A stretch of DNA of 62,347 nt, taken from NCBI GenBank assembly GCA_024998685.1, contig JACOEH010000026.1:1-62347 (forward strand). The letters run 5' to 3'. This DNA comes from Nitrospira sp. GTDB taxonomy: Bacteria > Nitrospirota > Nitrospiria > Nitrospirales > Nitrospiraceae. The translations under genes were made by a program, and so were the position numbers. Numbering within the stretch: position 1 is the first letter of the stretch; each line of letters starts with the position of its first letter. Shown one piece after another: positions 34,956 to 43,485 of this stretch. The notes beneath the pieces were generated by a model, which saw only the letters and a program-made list of their open reading frames with translations, was not told where the DNA came from and did no database searches.

Positions 34956-35110
34956 CAGGATGTTGGCAAACCAGGAGGAAGTCCCGCAGGCTGTTCAAAA
35001 AGGGCCGTTCGGCAAGGCCGCAGCGAGCGAAGGGGCGAGGCGTACATTGATAGGTACGTGAGCCCCTGAGTGATGCGAGAACGTAGCTGACGGACTTTTC
35101 CAACATCCTG
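34956..35110 (+). mobile_element. MITE-like hairpin repeat, copy 2
   Basis: This begins at the base after the fliM stop (CAGGATGTTGGCAAA) and ends with the complement of CAGGATGTTGGAAAA. A second internal left end (CAGGCTGTTCAAAAAGGGCC, 34987-35006) starts a 124-bp core like copies 1 and 3. Internal stem: AGGGGC/GCCCCT enclosing CGTAC/GTACG. It lies between fliM and fliN inside the operon. Confidence 0.75.
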
Positions 35111-35139
35111 TTAGTCGCGACATCACCGAGAGAGAAACC

Positions 35140-35508
35140 ATGGCTGAGTCAGATTCCGCAACCCGTACCGAATCGCAGACGACCGGTAGCCAATCCCCGC
35201 AACCGGCCTCGTTTCCGCCTGTCCAAAACGTGGAGACGGGAGGAGCTCCGAAGAATATCGATTTTATCCTGGATATTCCAATGAGCGTCACCGTGTATGT
35301 CGGATCCACGAAAATGGCCATCCGGGATTTGTTGCAATTGGCTCAAGGGTCCGTCATTGAGCTGGATAAACTGGCCGGCGAGCCGATGGAAGTGATGGTG
35401 AACAACAAGCTGGTTGCGCGCGGTGAAGTGGTGGTCGTCAATGAAAAATTCGGTATTCGCTTGACGGATGTGGTCAGTGCGGCAGAACGCGTACAGCAAC
35501 TTCGCTGA
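35140..35508 (+). CDS. fliN: Flagellar motor switch protein FliN
   Basis: 122 residues. A Gln/Ser/Pro-rich N-terminal tail (1-40) precedes the SpoA domain: NIDFILDIPMSVTVYVGSTKMAIRDLLQLAQGSVIELDKLAGEP (in pieces), ending VVNEKFGIRLTDVVSAAERV. It forms the base of the C ring with FliM and binds FliH. A receiver-fused FliH here would therefore sit near this ring. Confidence 0.96.
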   Translation: MAESDSATRTESQTTGSQSPQPASFPPVQNVETGGAPKNIDFILDIPMSVTVYVGSTKMAIRDLLQLAQGSVIELDKLAGEPMEVMVNNKLVARGEVVVVNEKFGIRLTDVVSAAERVQQLR

Positions 35509-35527
35509 ATGATCCGAGGGAGAGGCC

Positions 35528-35935
35528 GTGATTGATCTGTGGGAAAGCCTGTTCCGCACCGTTTCGGCGCTGGTCATCGTGCTGGTCTTGATGGGGATCG
35601 TCGCGGTGACGGTCCGGCGAGTGATGGGACAGCGCTTGGGGATCGCCGGGGGACGCCCTCTCGTTCGTGTCTTGGCCAGCAGCTACATCGCCCCGCGCAA
35701 GACGATCGCCCTTGTGTCGGTGGCAGGGGAATATCTGATCGTGGGAACGACTGCGACCGATCTTGTCCCGTTGGGACGCATCAGCGATTCCGCCGAATTG
35801 CGGGAATTACTCGCTCTCGCCGACGAAAGGCCCTCCGCCGATACGGCAACGGTCACGCGTGACACCGTTGTCTCCAAACTTCGACGCCTACCGTTCGGCG
35901 TCTTTTATCACGACAAGGGGCTTCATGACCGATAA
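35528..35935 (+). CDS. fliO: Flagellar export protein FliO
   Basis: 135 residues from a GTG at 35528. There is one membrane helix at about 8-29 (LFRTVSALVIVLVLMGIVAVTV). A small beta domain typical of FliO follows: LVRVLASSYIAPRKTIALVSVAGEYLIVGTT (in pieces) and LVPLGRI. FliO helps assemble the FliP ring. Its stop lies inside the fliP gene (11-base overlap). Confidence 0.85.
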   Translation: MIDLWESLFRTVSALVIVLVLMGIVAVTVRRVMGQRLGIAGGRPLVRVLASSYIAPRKTIALVSVAGEYLIVGTTATDLVPLGRISDSAELRELLALADERPSADTATVTRDTVVSKLRRLPFGVFYHDKGLHDR

Positions 35936-36692
35936 GCACGAATCTCGCTCCCGCATGTGGTCGGTGATCATCGTCGGAGCGATGACGCTGCTCGTCATGC
36001 CGCTTTCGGAAGCGGCGGCGGCCGGTCCGTCGGTGAGCATCGATTTCGGCGCGGACGGCCCGAAGCAAACCGCCGTGGTAATCCAGATCCTGATTCTTCT
36101 CACGGTGCTCTCCTTGGCACCGGCCTTGTTCATCATGGTGACCTCCTTTACCAGGATCGTGATCGTGTTGGCCTTCCTCCGGCAAGCGCTGGGAACACAG
36201 ACGGTTCCCCCGAACCAAGTGTTGCTGTCTTTGGCGTTGTTCCTGACGATGTTCATCATGGCTCCGGTGGGACAGGCCGTCTACAACAATGCGCTGCAAC
36301 CGTTAATGGCCGAGCAGATCTCGTATGAAGATGCATGGAAGAAGGGCATCGAGCCGGTGCGTAACTTTATGCTGCGCCAGGTGAGGGAAAAGGATCTCGA
36401 ACTCTTTATCACGTTGAGTCACGTGCCGAAACCGGACCGAGTTGAGGAGGTGCCGACACAGGCGATCATCCCGGCCTTCATCCTGAGCGAACTACGGATT
36501 GCCTTCCAAATCGGGTTCCTCATCTACATTCCTTTTTTAATCGTCGATATGGTCGTCGCCAGCATTCTCATGTCGATGGGCATGATGCTCCTTCCGCCGG
36601 TCGTGATCTCTCTGCCGTTCAAGTTGATCTTGTTCGTATTGGCCGACGGCTGGTACCTGGTCGTGGGGTCGATGGTGCGGAGTTTTCAGTGA
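35925..36692 (+). CDS. fliP: Flagellar export gate protein FliP
   Basis: 255 residues from the ATG at 35925, overlapping fliO. A cleavable signal peptide (WSVIIVGAMTLLVMPLSEAAAA) is followed by helices with the conserved motifs VVIQILILLTVLSLAPALFIMVTSFTRIVIVL (in pieces), FLTMFIMAPV and the C-terminal GFLIYIPFLIVDMVVASILMSMGMMLLPPVVISLPFKL (in pieces). It forms the pore of the type III export gate with FliQ and FliR. Confidence 0.97.
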   Translation: MTDKHESRSRMWSVIIVGAMTLLVMPLSEAAAAGPSVSIDFGADGPKQTAVVIQILILLTVLSLAPALFIMVTSFTRIVIVLAFLRQALGTQTVPPNQVLLSLALFLTMFIMAPVGQAVYNNALQPLMAEQISYEDAWKKGIEPVRNFMLRQVREKDLELFITLSHVPKPDRVEEVPTQAIIPAFILSELRIAFQIGFLIYIPFLIVDMVVASILMSMGMMLLPPVVISLPFKLILFVLADGWYLVVGSMVRSFQ

Positions 36693-36775
36693 AACAAGGG
36701 CCGTGAAGCGTATCTCGCAATAGTCTGACGAGCGACGCTTCACGAGATGCGATATACGAGGAGCGACGGGCGGTT

Positions 36776-37045
36776 ATGACACCGGAAATCGTGACGGAAC
36801 TGGGCAGGCAAGCGCTGGAAACGACGCTGTTGGTGTCATCGCCGATTCTGGGATTGAGTTTGTTCATCGGTCTGGCGGTCAGTGCGCTCCAAGCGATGAC
36901 TCAACTGAACGAAGCCACACTCACATTTGTCCCGAAAGTGGTGGCACTTTTTGCGGCGTTGTTGCTCTTTCTTCCTTGGATGTTGAACGTCATGACCACA
37001 TACATGGCAAATCTGCTGATGAATATTCCCAACTACGTGCACTAA
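36776..37045 (+). CDS. fliQ: Flagellar export gate protein FliQ
   Basis: 89 residues with two helices (LLVSSPILGLSLFIGLAVSALQAMTQLNEATLTFVPK in pieces; VVALFAALLLFLPWMLNVM). Length and pattern are diagnostic. It packs around FliP/FliR in the gate. There is an 83-base gap after fliP and seven bases before fliR. Confidence 0.96.
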   Translation: MTPEIVTELGRQALETTLLVSSPILGLSLFIGLAVSALQAMTQLNEATLTFVPKVVALFAALLLFLPWMLNVMTTYMANLLMNIPNYVH

Positions 37046-37052
37046 CGAGACG

Positions 37053-37835
37053 ATGACGCATACTCTGCAGATCACTCTCCCGGAATTCCAAGGGTTCTTG
37101 GTCCTTATTTCCCGTATCGGCGGGCTGCTGGCAGCATTGCCGGTCTTGAGCGGCCGAGCTGTTCCATCGAAAGTCAAAGTGGCTCTCGTCCTGGCGTTGG
37201 GAGTTCTGTTGGCTCCTTTGGTTCCGCTGCCTGTCGTCCCTTATGATCCTGTCGTCCTGGCAGCCGGGCTGGTCAATGAAATGGCCATCGGTTTGACGAT
37301 CGGGCTCGCCGTCCGGCTATTTTTCGGCGCGCTGGAACTGGCCGGAGAGATGATCGGTGTGCAGATGGGGTTCGGCGTGGTCCAACTGTTCGATCCGACG
37401 ACGGCCGATCACACACCCATCATCGGCCAATATTTCACGCTCCTCGCAACGCTCATCTTTCTCTCGCTGAACGGCCATCTACTTTTGGTGGCCACGCTTC
37501 TCTCCAGCTATGAGTCCATTCCGGCGTTCGGGGCATCTCTTCCCGGAGGCATGGGGGACGATCTCCTTCGCCTTTTTCAACACATGTTCATGGTCGGGTT
37601 GAAATTGGCGACGCCGGTGCTCGTCGTCATTCTCCTGATCAATATTCTTCTCGCGCTTCTTGGACGTGCGGTCAGCCAGATCAACGTGTTTGTTCTGAGT
37701 TTTCCCGTCACCATCGCCGGAGGCTTGGCGGTGATGGGATTGTCCATGCCGTTTGTGGTGGAGCTCCTTGTTCGGGAAATCGAGCGACTGCAATTCACGA
37801 TCCACGGGATCATGAAAGCGCTGGGACATGGCTGA
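37053..37835 (+). CDS. fliR: Flagellar export gate protein FliR
   Basis: 260 residues, hydrophobic, with FLVLISRIGGLLAALPVLSG at the start. GEMIGVQMGFGVVQLFDPTT and VLVVILLINILLALLGRAVSQINVFVLSFPVTI (in pieces) are the conserved core of FliR. It completes the FliPQR gate. The 3' end overlaps flhB by eight bases. Confidence 0.96.
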   Translation: MTHTLQITLPEFQGFLVLISRIGGLLAALPVLSGRAVPSKVKVALVLALGVLLAPLVPLPVVPYDPVVLAAGLVNEMAIGLTIGLAVRLFFGALELAGEMIGVQMGFGVVQLFDPTTADHTPIIGQYFTLLATLIFLSLNGHLLLVATLLSSYESIPAFGASLPGGMGDDLLRLFQHMFMVGLKLATPVLVVILLINILLALLGRAVSQINVFVLSFPVTIAGGLAVMGLSMPFVVELLVREIERLQFTIHGIMKALGHG

Positions 37836-38907
37836 GGACCGGAGTAATAAGACAGAGCCGGCGACGCCGAAACGCAAAGAGGAGGCGCGCAAGAAAGGAC
37901 AGATCGCCGTCAGTCGCGATCTGTCGACCGCGGTCATCCTCTTGAGCGGCATCGGGTTGCTGGCGGCCATGCTGCCGGTCGGTGTTCAGAAAATGACCGA
38001 CATGACCCGCCGAGGGCTCACACTCTCGTTTCCTCTGAATTTCCACGAAGGGATGTCGATCGAGCAGGTGTACTCGGTCGTCATGCATGCCGGCCTCACA
38101 GTCGTGACGCTGAGTCTTCCGGTCGTCGTGGGCATTCTCGTGATGGGGAGCGCTGCGTCGCTGCTGCAAACCGGGTTGTTGTGGCGTGCCAATGCCGTTC
38201 AACCGGACGTCGAGCGCATCAGTCCGATCAAGGGCCTTTCCCGATTGTTCTCGCTGCGTTCTGTAATGGAGCTCGTGAAGGGACTTCTCAAGATCGCGAT
38301 CGTGACCGGGATCGGCCTTTGGGTGGCACGGTATGACCTGCTCCAGATTCCGGGATTGATCGGGTTCGACCTCGGTACCGTGCTGCACGTAACCGGACGG
38401 CTCTCGCTGAAAGTGGGATTGACCGTCGCGGGGGCGATCGCGATTCTAGCCGGGCTCGACTACTTCTACCAACGCTATGAGTGGGAACGAAGTCTGCGGA
38501 TGTCGAAGGACGAGGTCAAAGAGGAACACAAGGCCACGGAAGGCGATCCGCTGATTAAAAGTCGAGTACGGACCATTCAGCGGGAGATGACGAAGAAGCG
38601 CATGATGGCCGCCGTCAAGACGGCGGACGTGGTGATTACCAATCCGACACACTTGGCTGTTGCGCTGAAATATGACACCGCCACGATGGGCGCGCCTGTC
38701 GTGGTCGCCAAAGGAGCCGGCTTGGTCGCTGAACGCATTCGTGAGCTGGCTCGACATCACGGAGTGCCGGTCGTCGAACATAAATTCGTGGCCAGAACGC
38801 TGTTCAAACTGGTCGATATCGGCAAAGAGATTCCAAACGAGCTGTACCGCGCGGTTGCGGAGATCCTGGCGTTTGTGTATCGCGCCAGAGGCGTGACTCC
38901 CCGCTGA
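37828..38907 (+). CDS. flhB: Export switch protein FlhB
   Basis: 359 residues. The N-terminal cytosolic tail begins EDRSNKTEPATPKRKEEARKKG (in pieces). Four membrane helices follow, then the cytosolic domain with the self-cleaving motif NPTH (272-275) in VVITNPTHLAVALKYD. The downstream VVAKGAGLVAERIRELARHHGVPVVE region is normal. FlhB changes export specificity from rod/hook to filament substrates together with FliK. Confidence 0.97.
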   Translation: MAEDRSNKTEPATPKRKEEARKKGQIAVSRDLSTAVILLSGIGLLAAMLPVGVQKMTDMTRRGLTLSFPLNFHEGMSIEQVYSVVMHAGLTVVTLSLPVVVGILVMGSAASLLQTGLLWRANAVQPDVERISPIKGLSRLFSLRSVMELVKGLLKIAIVTGIGLWVARYDLLQIPGLIGFDLGTVLHVTGRLSLKVGLTVAGAIAILAGLDYFYQRYEWERSLRMSKDEVKEEHKATEGDPLIKSRVRTIQREMTKKRMMAAVKTADVVITNPTHLAVALKYDTATMGAPVVVAKGAGLVAERIRELARHHGVPVVEHKFVARTLFKLVDIGKEIPNELYRAVAEILAFVYRARGVTPR

Positions 38908-38918
38908 TCTAGGAGATT

Positions 38919-41015
38919 ATGGCAACGGCAATCGAACCGGTGGAACGGACCCAATTGATCAAGCATCCGGACGTCGTCATATCCGTCGGGGTGGTGGCCA
39001 TTCTCATGGTGATGCTGTTGCCGTTGCCTCGATTTCTGCTCGATTTGTTGTTGAGCTTCGATATCACCCTGTCGGTCATCATCTTGCTCGTCGGGCTTCA
39101 AGTGCGGCGTCCGATCGAGTTCTCGGTGTTTCCGTCGGTTCTGTTGATGATCACGTTGTTCAGGCTGTCCCTCAACATTGCGTCCACGCGTCTCATTTTG
39201 CTGCATGGCAACGAAGGGGCAGGGGCGGCCGGTGAAGTCATTCGGGCCTTCGGGAACTTTATCGTCGGGGGCAATTACACGGTCGGCTTAGTGGTGTTTT
39301 CCATTCTCGTCATCATCAACTTCGTCGTGGTGACGAAGGGAGCCGGACGTGTGGCGGAGGTCGCCGCTCGCTTCACATTGGATGCCATGCCCGGCAAGCA
39401 GATGAGCATTGATGCGGATCTGAATGCCGGTCTGATCAATGAGGCGGACGCGCGACGCAGGAGACGGGAAATTGCGGAAGAGGCTGACTTTTACGGGGCG
39501 ATGGACGGCGCCAGCAAGTTCGTTCGAGGAGATGCCATCGCGGCCGTCATTATCATACTCGTCAATATCGTCGGTGGATTGGCGATCGGTATTCTGCAGC
39601 AGGGCATGAGTCCGGCACTCGCGGCTCAAACCTACACGATTCTGACGGTCGGTGAGGGGTTGGTGGCGCAGATTCCTGCCCTGATCGTTTCGACTGCCGC
39701 CGGTATCGTGGTGACTCGCGCCGCTTCAGAAACGGATTTGGGAAGCGAGATGACTCGACAGCTGTTGATGTCCTCCAAACCGGTGGGCATCGCTGCGGGT
39801 ATTCTTCTCGCGCTTGGATTGGTGCCGGGGCTTCCCCATGTGGCGTTCTTAGCGTTAGGGAGCGCTATTGCCTGGATCGCCTACCAACTCCATCAGCAGG
39901 AACAGGTCCAAGCAGTTCCGATTCCCACTCCTGTCGCTCCGAAGGCTGAAGAAGGCCTGACCCGAGTCATTCCGCTCGACCTCATGGAAGTCCAGGTGGG
40001 GTACGGCTTGATAGGACTCGTCGAGGGAACGCAAGGTACCGCGCTGCTCGATCGGATTAAAGCGCTCCGGCGACAGTTTGCGGAATCGATGGGCTTTGTC
40101 GTGCCTCCCATTCATATACGGGACAATCTTCAGCTGCGTCCGAACGAATACGCCATCATTTTGAAGGGCGTAGAAGTGGCGAAGGCGGATGTCTTGCCGG
40201 GGCATTTGTTGGCGATCGATCCGGGGACCGGCCAGCGAGGCTTGATTCAGGGGATTGCGACCAAGGAGCCTGCCTTCGGGTTGCCGGCACTCTGGGTTCC
40301 TGAAGGCGCCAGAGAACAGGCTCAAATAGCCGGGTATACCGTGGTTGACGCGAGTTCGGCGATCGCCACACATCTTTCGGAATTGATCAAGCGCCATGGC
40401 CATGAATTGTTGGGACGGCAGGAAGTTCAAACGCTTTTGGACGAAGTCGGAAAATCGCATCCGAAGCTGGTGGAGGAGCTCATTCCCACGCTGTTGCCGC
40501 TCGGCACGGTCGTCAGGGTTCTCGGAAACTTGCTCAAAGAGGGCATTCCCATTCGCGACTTACGGTCGATCCTCGAGGCGGTTTCTGATCAAGCCACGCT
40601 CACCAAGGACGCTGACGTCCTGACGGAGTATGCGAGGCAGGCGTTGGCCCGGACCATCACCAAACAGTATCAAGCTCCCGACGGCAGTTTACAAGTAATT
40701 ACCTTGGACCCCCGACTGGATCGATCGTTGGCGGAACAAGCGGCGGCATTGCCGCCGGGGGCCACATTGAACCTAGATCCCACGCTTTCGCACAAGCTGT
40801 TGACCGGGCTCAAACAAGCGGCCGAACGGGTTGCAGCCCGAGGGCAGCAGCCGATCGTACTCTGCTCACAGGTTGTTCGCCGCCATCTCCGTCGACACAG
40901 CGATCGTCTGTTACACGCCGTTCCGGTCATGGGACTCAATGAAGTGGATTCCTTCGTCCGTCTGCAGTCGTTGGATACGGTGCGGATCGACTTGGAGTTG
41001 GCGCAACCGTCTTAA
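38919..41015 (+). CDS. flhA: Export gate protein FlhA
   Basis: 698 residues. Eight predicted helices lie in the first about 330 residues, with the conserved FHIPEP-region motifs (SVFPSVLLMITLFRLSLNIASTRLIL in pieces; GKQMSIDADLNAGLI; ARRRRREIAEEADFYGAMDGASKFV in pieces). The large cytosolic domain follows, with an intact VPPIHIRDNLQLRPNEYAI segment. It forms the nonameric ring that receives substrates and couples proton flow. Directly after its TAA comes CAGGCTGCGGAAAAG, a degenerate end of the hairpin repeat. Confidence 0.97.
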   Translation: MATAIEPVERTQLIKHPDVVISVGVVAILMVMLLPLPRFLLDLLLSFDITLSVIILLVGLQVRRPIEFSVFPSVLLMITLFRLSLNIASTRLILLHGNEGAGAAGEVIRAFGNFIVGGNYTVGLVVFSILVIINFVVVTKGAGRVAEVAARFTLDAMPGKQMSIDADLNAGLINEADARRRRREIAEEADFYGAMDGASKFVRGDAIAAVIIILVNIVGGLAIGILQQGMSPALAAQTYTILTVGEGLVAQIPALIVSTAAGIVVTRAASETDLGSEMTRQLLMSSKPVGIAAGILLALGLVPGLPHVAFLALGSAIAWIAYQLHQQEQVQAVPIPTPVAPKAEEGLTRVIPLDLMEVQVGYGLIGLVEGTQGTALLDRIKALRRQFAESMGFVVPPIHIRDNLQLRPNEYAIILKGVEVAKADVLPGHLLAIDPGTGQRGLIQGIATKEPAFGLPALWVPEGAREQAQIAGYTVVDASSAIATHLSELIKRHGHELLGRQEVQTLLDEVGKSHPKLVEELIPTLLPLGTVVRVLGNLLKEGIPIRDLRSILEAVSDQATLTKDADVLTEYARQALARTITKQYQAPDGSLQVITLDPRLDRSLAEQAAALPPGATLNLDPTLSHKLLTGLKQAAERVAARGQQPIVLCSQVVRRHLRRHSDRLLHAVPVMGLNEVDSFVRLQSLDTVRIDLELAQPS

Positions 41016-41093
41016 CAGGCTGCGGAAAAGCTCGGTTGATGGGGAACAGTATAGCTGGAATTTTCCGTACGGCGTGAACGCAGGGATAAACTT

Positions 41094-41216
41094 CAGGATG
41101 CTCAAAAAGGCTGTCCAGCAAGGCCGCAGCGAGTGAAGAGGCGAGGCGTACGCTTCGGTACGTTGAGCCCTCTGAGCGATACGAGAACGCCGCTGGCGGA
41201 CTTTTTCAGCATCCTG
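41094..41216 (+). mobile_element. MITE-like hairpin repeat, copy 3
   Basis: A 123-bp core (CAGGATGCTCAAAAAGGC ... CTTTTTCAGCATCCTG) in the same orientation as copy 2 and inverted relative to copy 1. A further degenerate left end abuts the flhA stop at 41016. The internal stem AGAGG/CCTCT encloses CGTAC/GTACG. It lies 13 bases before flhF. Confidence 0.75.
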
Positions 41217-41228
41217 TTGAGGTAAGCC

Positions 41229-42572
41229 ATGAAGGTCAAGACATTCCACGCGCTCACCATGCAGGATGCCATGCGTGACATCAAGGAAGAACTGGGGCCG
41301 GACGCCATCATCTTGTCGGCGAAAGAAGTGCGTGAGGGAGGGCGAGTCTTACAGGCATTCAATCGGCCGGTGTTGGAAGTGATGGCCGCATCCGATCAAG
41401 AGGTGCAACGGTTTCCATTGGGTGGAGAAAAGGTGCAACCCGCTTCTCTTGTGAAATCGTCCGAGGCCGGGTCGGCTTCAGCATTGTCCGCGCAGACCTT
41501 TCAACAGACACTCCAAGGAATGTTGAAACCGAATTGCGAAACGACGACACCGACCGTCGGTAAGCGGGCCGCCTCGGTGAAGCGATCTATTGCCCGTGTG
41601 AAGCCGAATCGCCTTCCGCATCTGCATAATGTGATGAATGAATTGGGACGCTTATTGGAAGACCTGTCACGGACGGAGAGCCGGGCGATCGAAGGTCGGC
41701 CGTCCTCCATGCCGGTGTTGCTGTGCCGCTCGCTCATTGCGCAGGGGATGAATCCTTCCACCGTAGACCTCCTCTTGAAAGAGGCATGCAAGACCGAACA
41801 AGCCGCCGGCCCACGAGACGATGAGTCGCTGCGGCGCGCGCTACGACGTGAAATCGTGAAGCGCGTGCGAATGAGCGGGTCGCCTCCTAAAGCGGCGGGC
41901 TCCCCCTCTATCGGTCTCCTGATCGGACCTAGTGGAGCCGGGAAGACCGCCGCCGTCGCCAAGCTGGCGTCACATTATCGTTTCGAACAGCGGAGATCCG
42001 TCGCCCTTATTACCTTTGATACCTGTCGGGAAACGGCGGTCGAACAGCTGCGTCGGTACGCCAAGATCGTAGGGGTGCCGTTCGCGTGCGCCCTGTCGGC
42101 TCGACAGGTCCATGAAGGGCTCCGTCGCCACACGCAGGTAGATCTCGTGCTGATCGACATGCCTGGGATCGGACCGCGTGACTTGGCATTGGCGGAAGAA
42201 CTGGGACGGCTTCTACCCAAAAGGGCCGTCACAACACACCTGGTCCTTTCGGCATCCACGAGAGAGCAGGAACTCTGCCGGATCACGAGACGCCTCGGCG
42301 ATCTGCCGCAGCTGCGTCTTCTGTTCACCAAGCTCGATGAGACGGAATCGTTCGGCACCATCTTTGAAGTGGCGCATCAAACCGGTGTGCCGCTTTCCTA
42401 TTGGAGTATCGGACGGCGAGTTCCCGGAGATATCGAGGTTGCCTCTTCGGAGCGTTTGGCGGCGTTTCTGACGACAGAACGTTCCGTCCATTCTCAAGTA
42501 TTTGTGGATCGGTCGATTCAATCATCGGAAGCACGTTCTGCATTAATGGAAGCAGGAACTCACCATGGATAA
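41229..42572 (+). CDS. flhF: Flagellar placement GTPase FlhF
   Basis: 447 residues. The N-terminal B domain (MKVKTFHALTMQDAMRDIKEELGPDAIILSAKEVREGG in pieces) is characteristic. The NG domain has Walker A GPSGAGKT (233-240), ALITFDTCRETAVEQLRRYAKIVGVPF (in pieces) and TKLDETESFGTIF. The G3 element reads DMPG (D310) instead of the usual DTAG, which is unusual. FlhF with FlhG sets pole placement and number of flagella, suggesting polar flagellation. It overlaps flhG by eight bases. Confidence 0.92.
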   Translation: MKVKTFHALTMQDAMRDIKEELGPDAIILSAKEVREGGRVLQAFNRPVLEVMAASDQEVQRFPLGGEKVQPASLVKSSEAGSASALSAQTFQQTLQGMLKPNCETTTPTVGKRAASVKRSIARVKPNRLPHLHNVMNELGRLLEDLSRTESRAIEGRPSSMPVLLCRSLIAQGMNPSTVDLLLKEACKTEQAAGPRDDESLRRALRREIVKRVRMSGSPPKAAGSPSIGLLIGPSGAGKTAAVAKLASHYRFEQRRSVALITFDTCRETAVEQLRRYAKIVGVPFACALSARQVHEGLRRHTQVDLVLIDMPGIGPRDLALAEELGRLLPKRAVTTHLVLSASTREQELCRITRRLGDLPQLRLLFTKLDETESFGTIFEVAHQTGVPLSYWSIGRRVPGDIEVASSERLAAFLTTERSVHSQVFVDRSIQSSEARSALMEAGTHHG

Positions 42573-43461
42573 TCTGGCTGGAGGTCGTGATATGCCGTTT
42601 ACAACAAAAAGGTCTGTCCTTATGTCGGAAGATCTGAGTCGGAATGATGGCTCGTCCACTCATGTCATCGCGGTGTCCAGCGGCAAGGGAGGAGTCGGGA
42701 AGACCAATGTGGTCGCGAATCTTGCCGTTGCCCTGACGAAGGTTGGAAAGCGGGTGCTGATTTTGGACGCCGACCTCGGCTTAGGGAATCTCGATGTCCT
42801 ATTGGGACTGGTTCCACGGCATACGATCGAAGATGTATTGGTGGGCACACATACGCTCGACGAGATCGTGCTCAAAGGTCCGGCGGGCATTCATGTCCTG
42901 CCGGCGAGTTCCGGCGTCCCACGTCTGACGGCATTGACGGAAACCCAACAATTGATGATCCAGGAGCAGCTGGCGCAGCTCACTTCGGAGATGGACGTGT
43001 TGTTGATCGATACGGGCGCAGGCATCTCGCCGAACGTGACCTTCTTTGCCGCTGCGGCAGATGAGACGATGATCGTCGTCTCACCGGAGCCGACATCGCT
43101 CACGGACGCCTATGCGCTGATCAAAGTCTTGGTTCGCCAATATCGGGAACGCCGCTTCAAAGTACTGGTGAACCAGGCCAAGAGTCCCCGGGAAGCGGCC
43201 GAAGTGTTCGGTAAGTTGGACGTGGCGGTGGATCATTTTCTTCATGTGGCCGTCGAATTGGTCGGGGCGATTCCCTATGACGACTATGTGCATTTGGCGG
43301 TCATGCAGCAAAAGGCGCTTTCTGAATTGTTCCCTGAGGCACCGGCAGCCCAAGCATTCAGGCGGTTAGCGCAACAGATACTCCAGTGGCCGAGGCCCGG
43401 TCTCCCCAAAAGTTCCGTACAGCTTGTCTGGCAACGAGCGGCAACACCCGCCGGCAACTGA
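42565..43461 (+). CDS. flhG: MinD-like flagellar number regulator FlhG/FleN
   Basis: 298 residues. The deviant Walker A motif SSGKGGVGKT (38-47), the conserved ILDADLGLGNLDVLLGLVP, LLIDTGAGISPNVTFFAAAADE and VVSPEPTSLTDAYALIKVL are typical of FlhG. FlhG restrains FlhF and, in several bacteria, the master activator FlrA/FleQ. In this window a full receiver-type activator is at 8903. An alternative start is the ATG at 42592. Confidence 0.92.
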   Translation: MDNLAGGRDMPFTTKRSVLMSEDLSRNDGSSTHVIAVSSGKGGVGKTNVVANLAVALTKVGKRVLILDADLGLGNLDVLLGLVPRHTIEDVLVGTHTLDEIVLKGPAGIHVLPASSGVPRLTALTETQQLMIQEQLAQLTSEMDVLLIDTGAGISPNVTFFAAAADETMIVVSPEPTSLTDAYALIKVLVRQYRERRFKVLVNQAKSPREAAEVFGKLDVAVDHFLHVAVELVGAIPYDDYVHLAVMQQKALSELFPEAPAAQAFRRLAQQILQWPRPGLPKSSVQLVWQRAATPAGN

Positions 43462-43485
43462 AACACGATCGGGCATAGGGGGATC

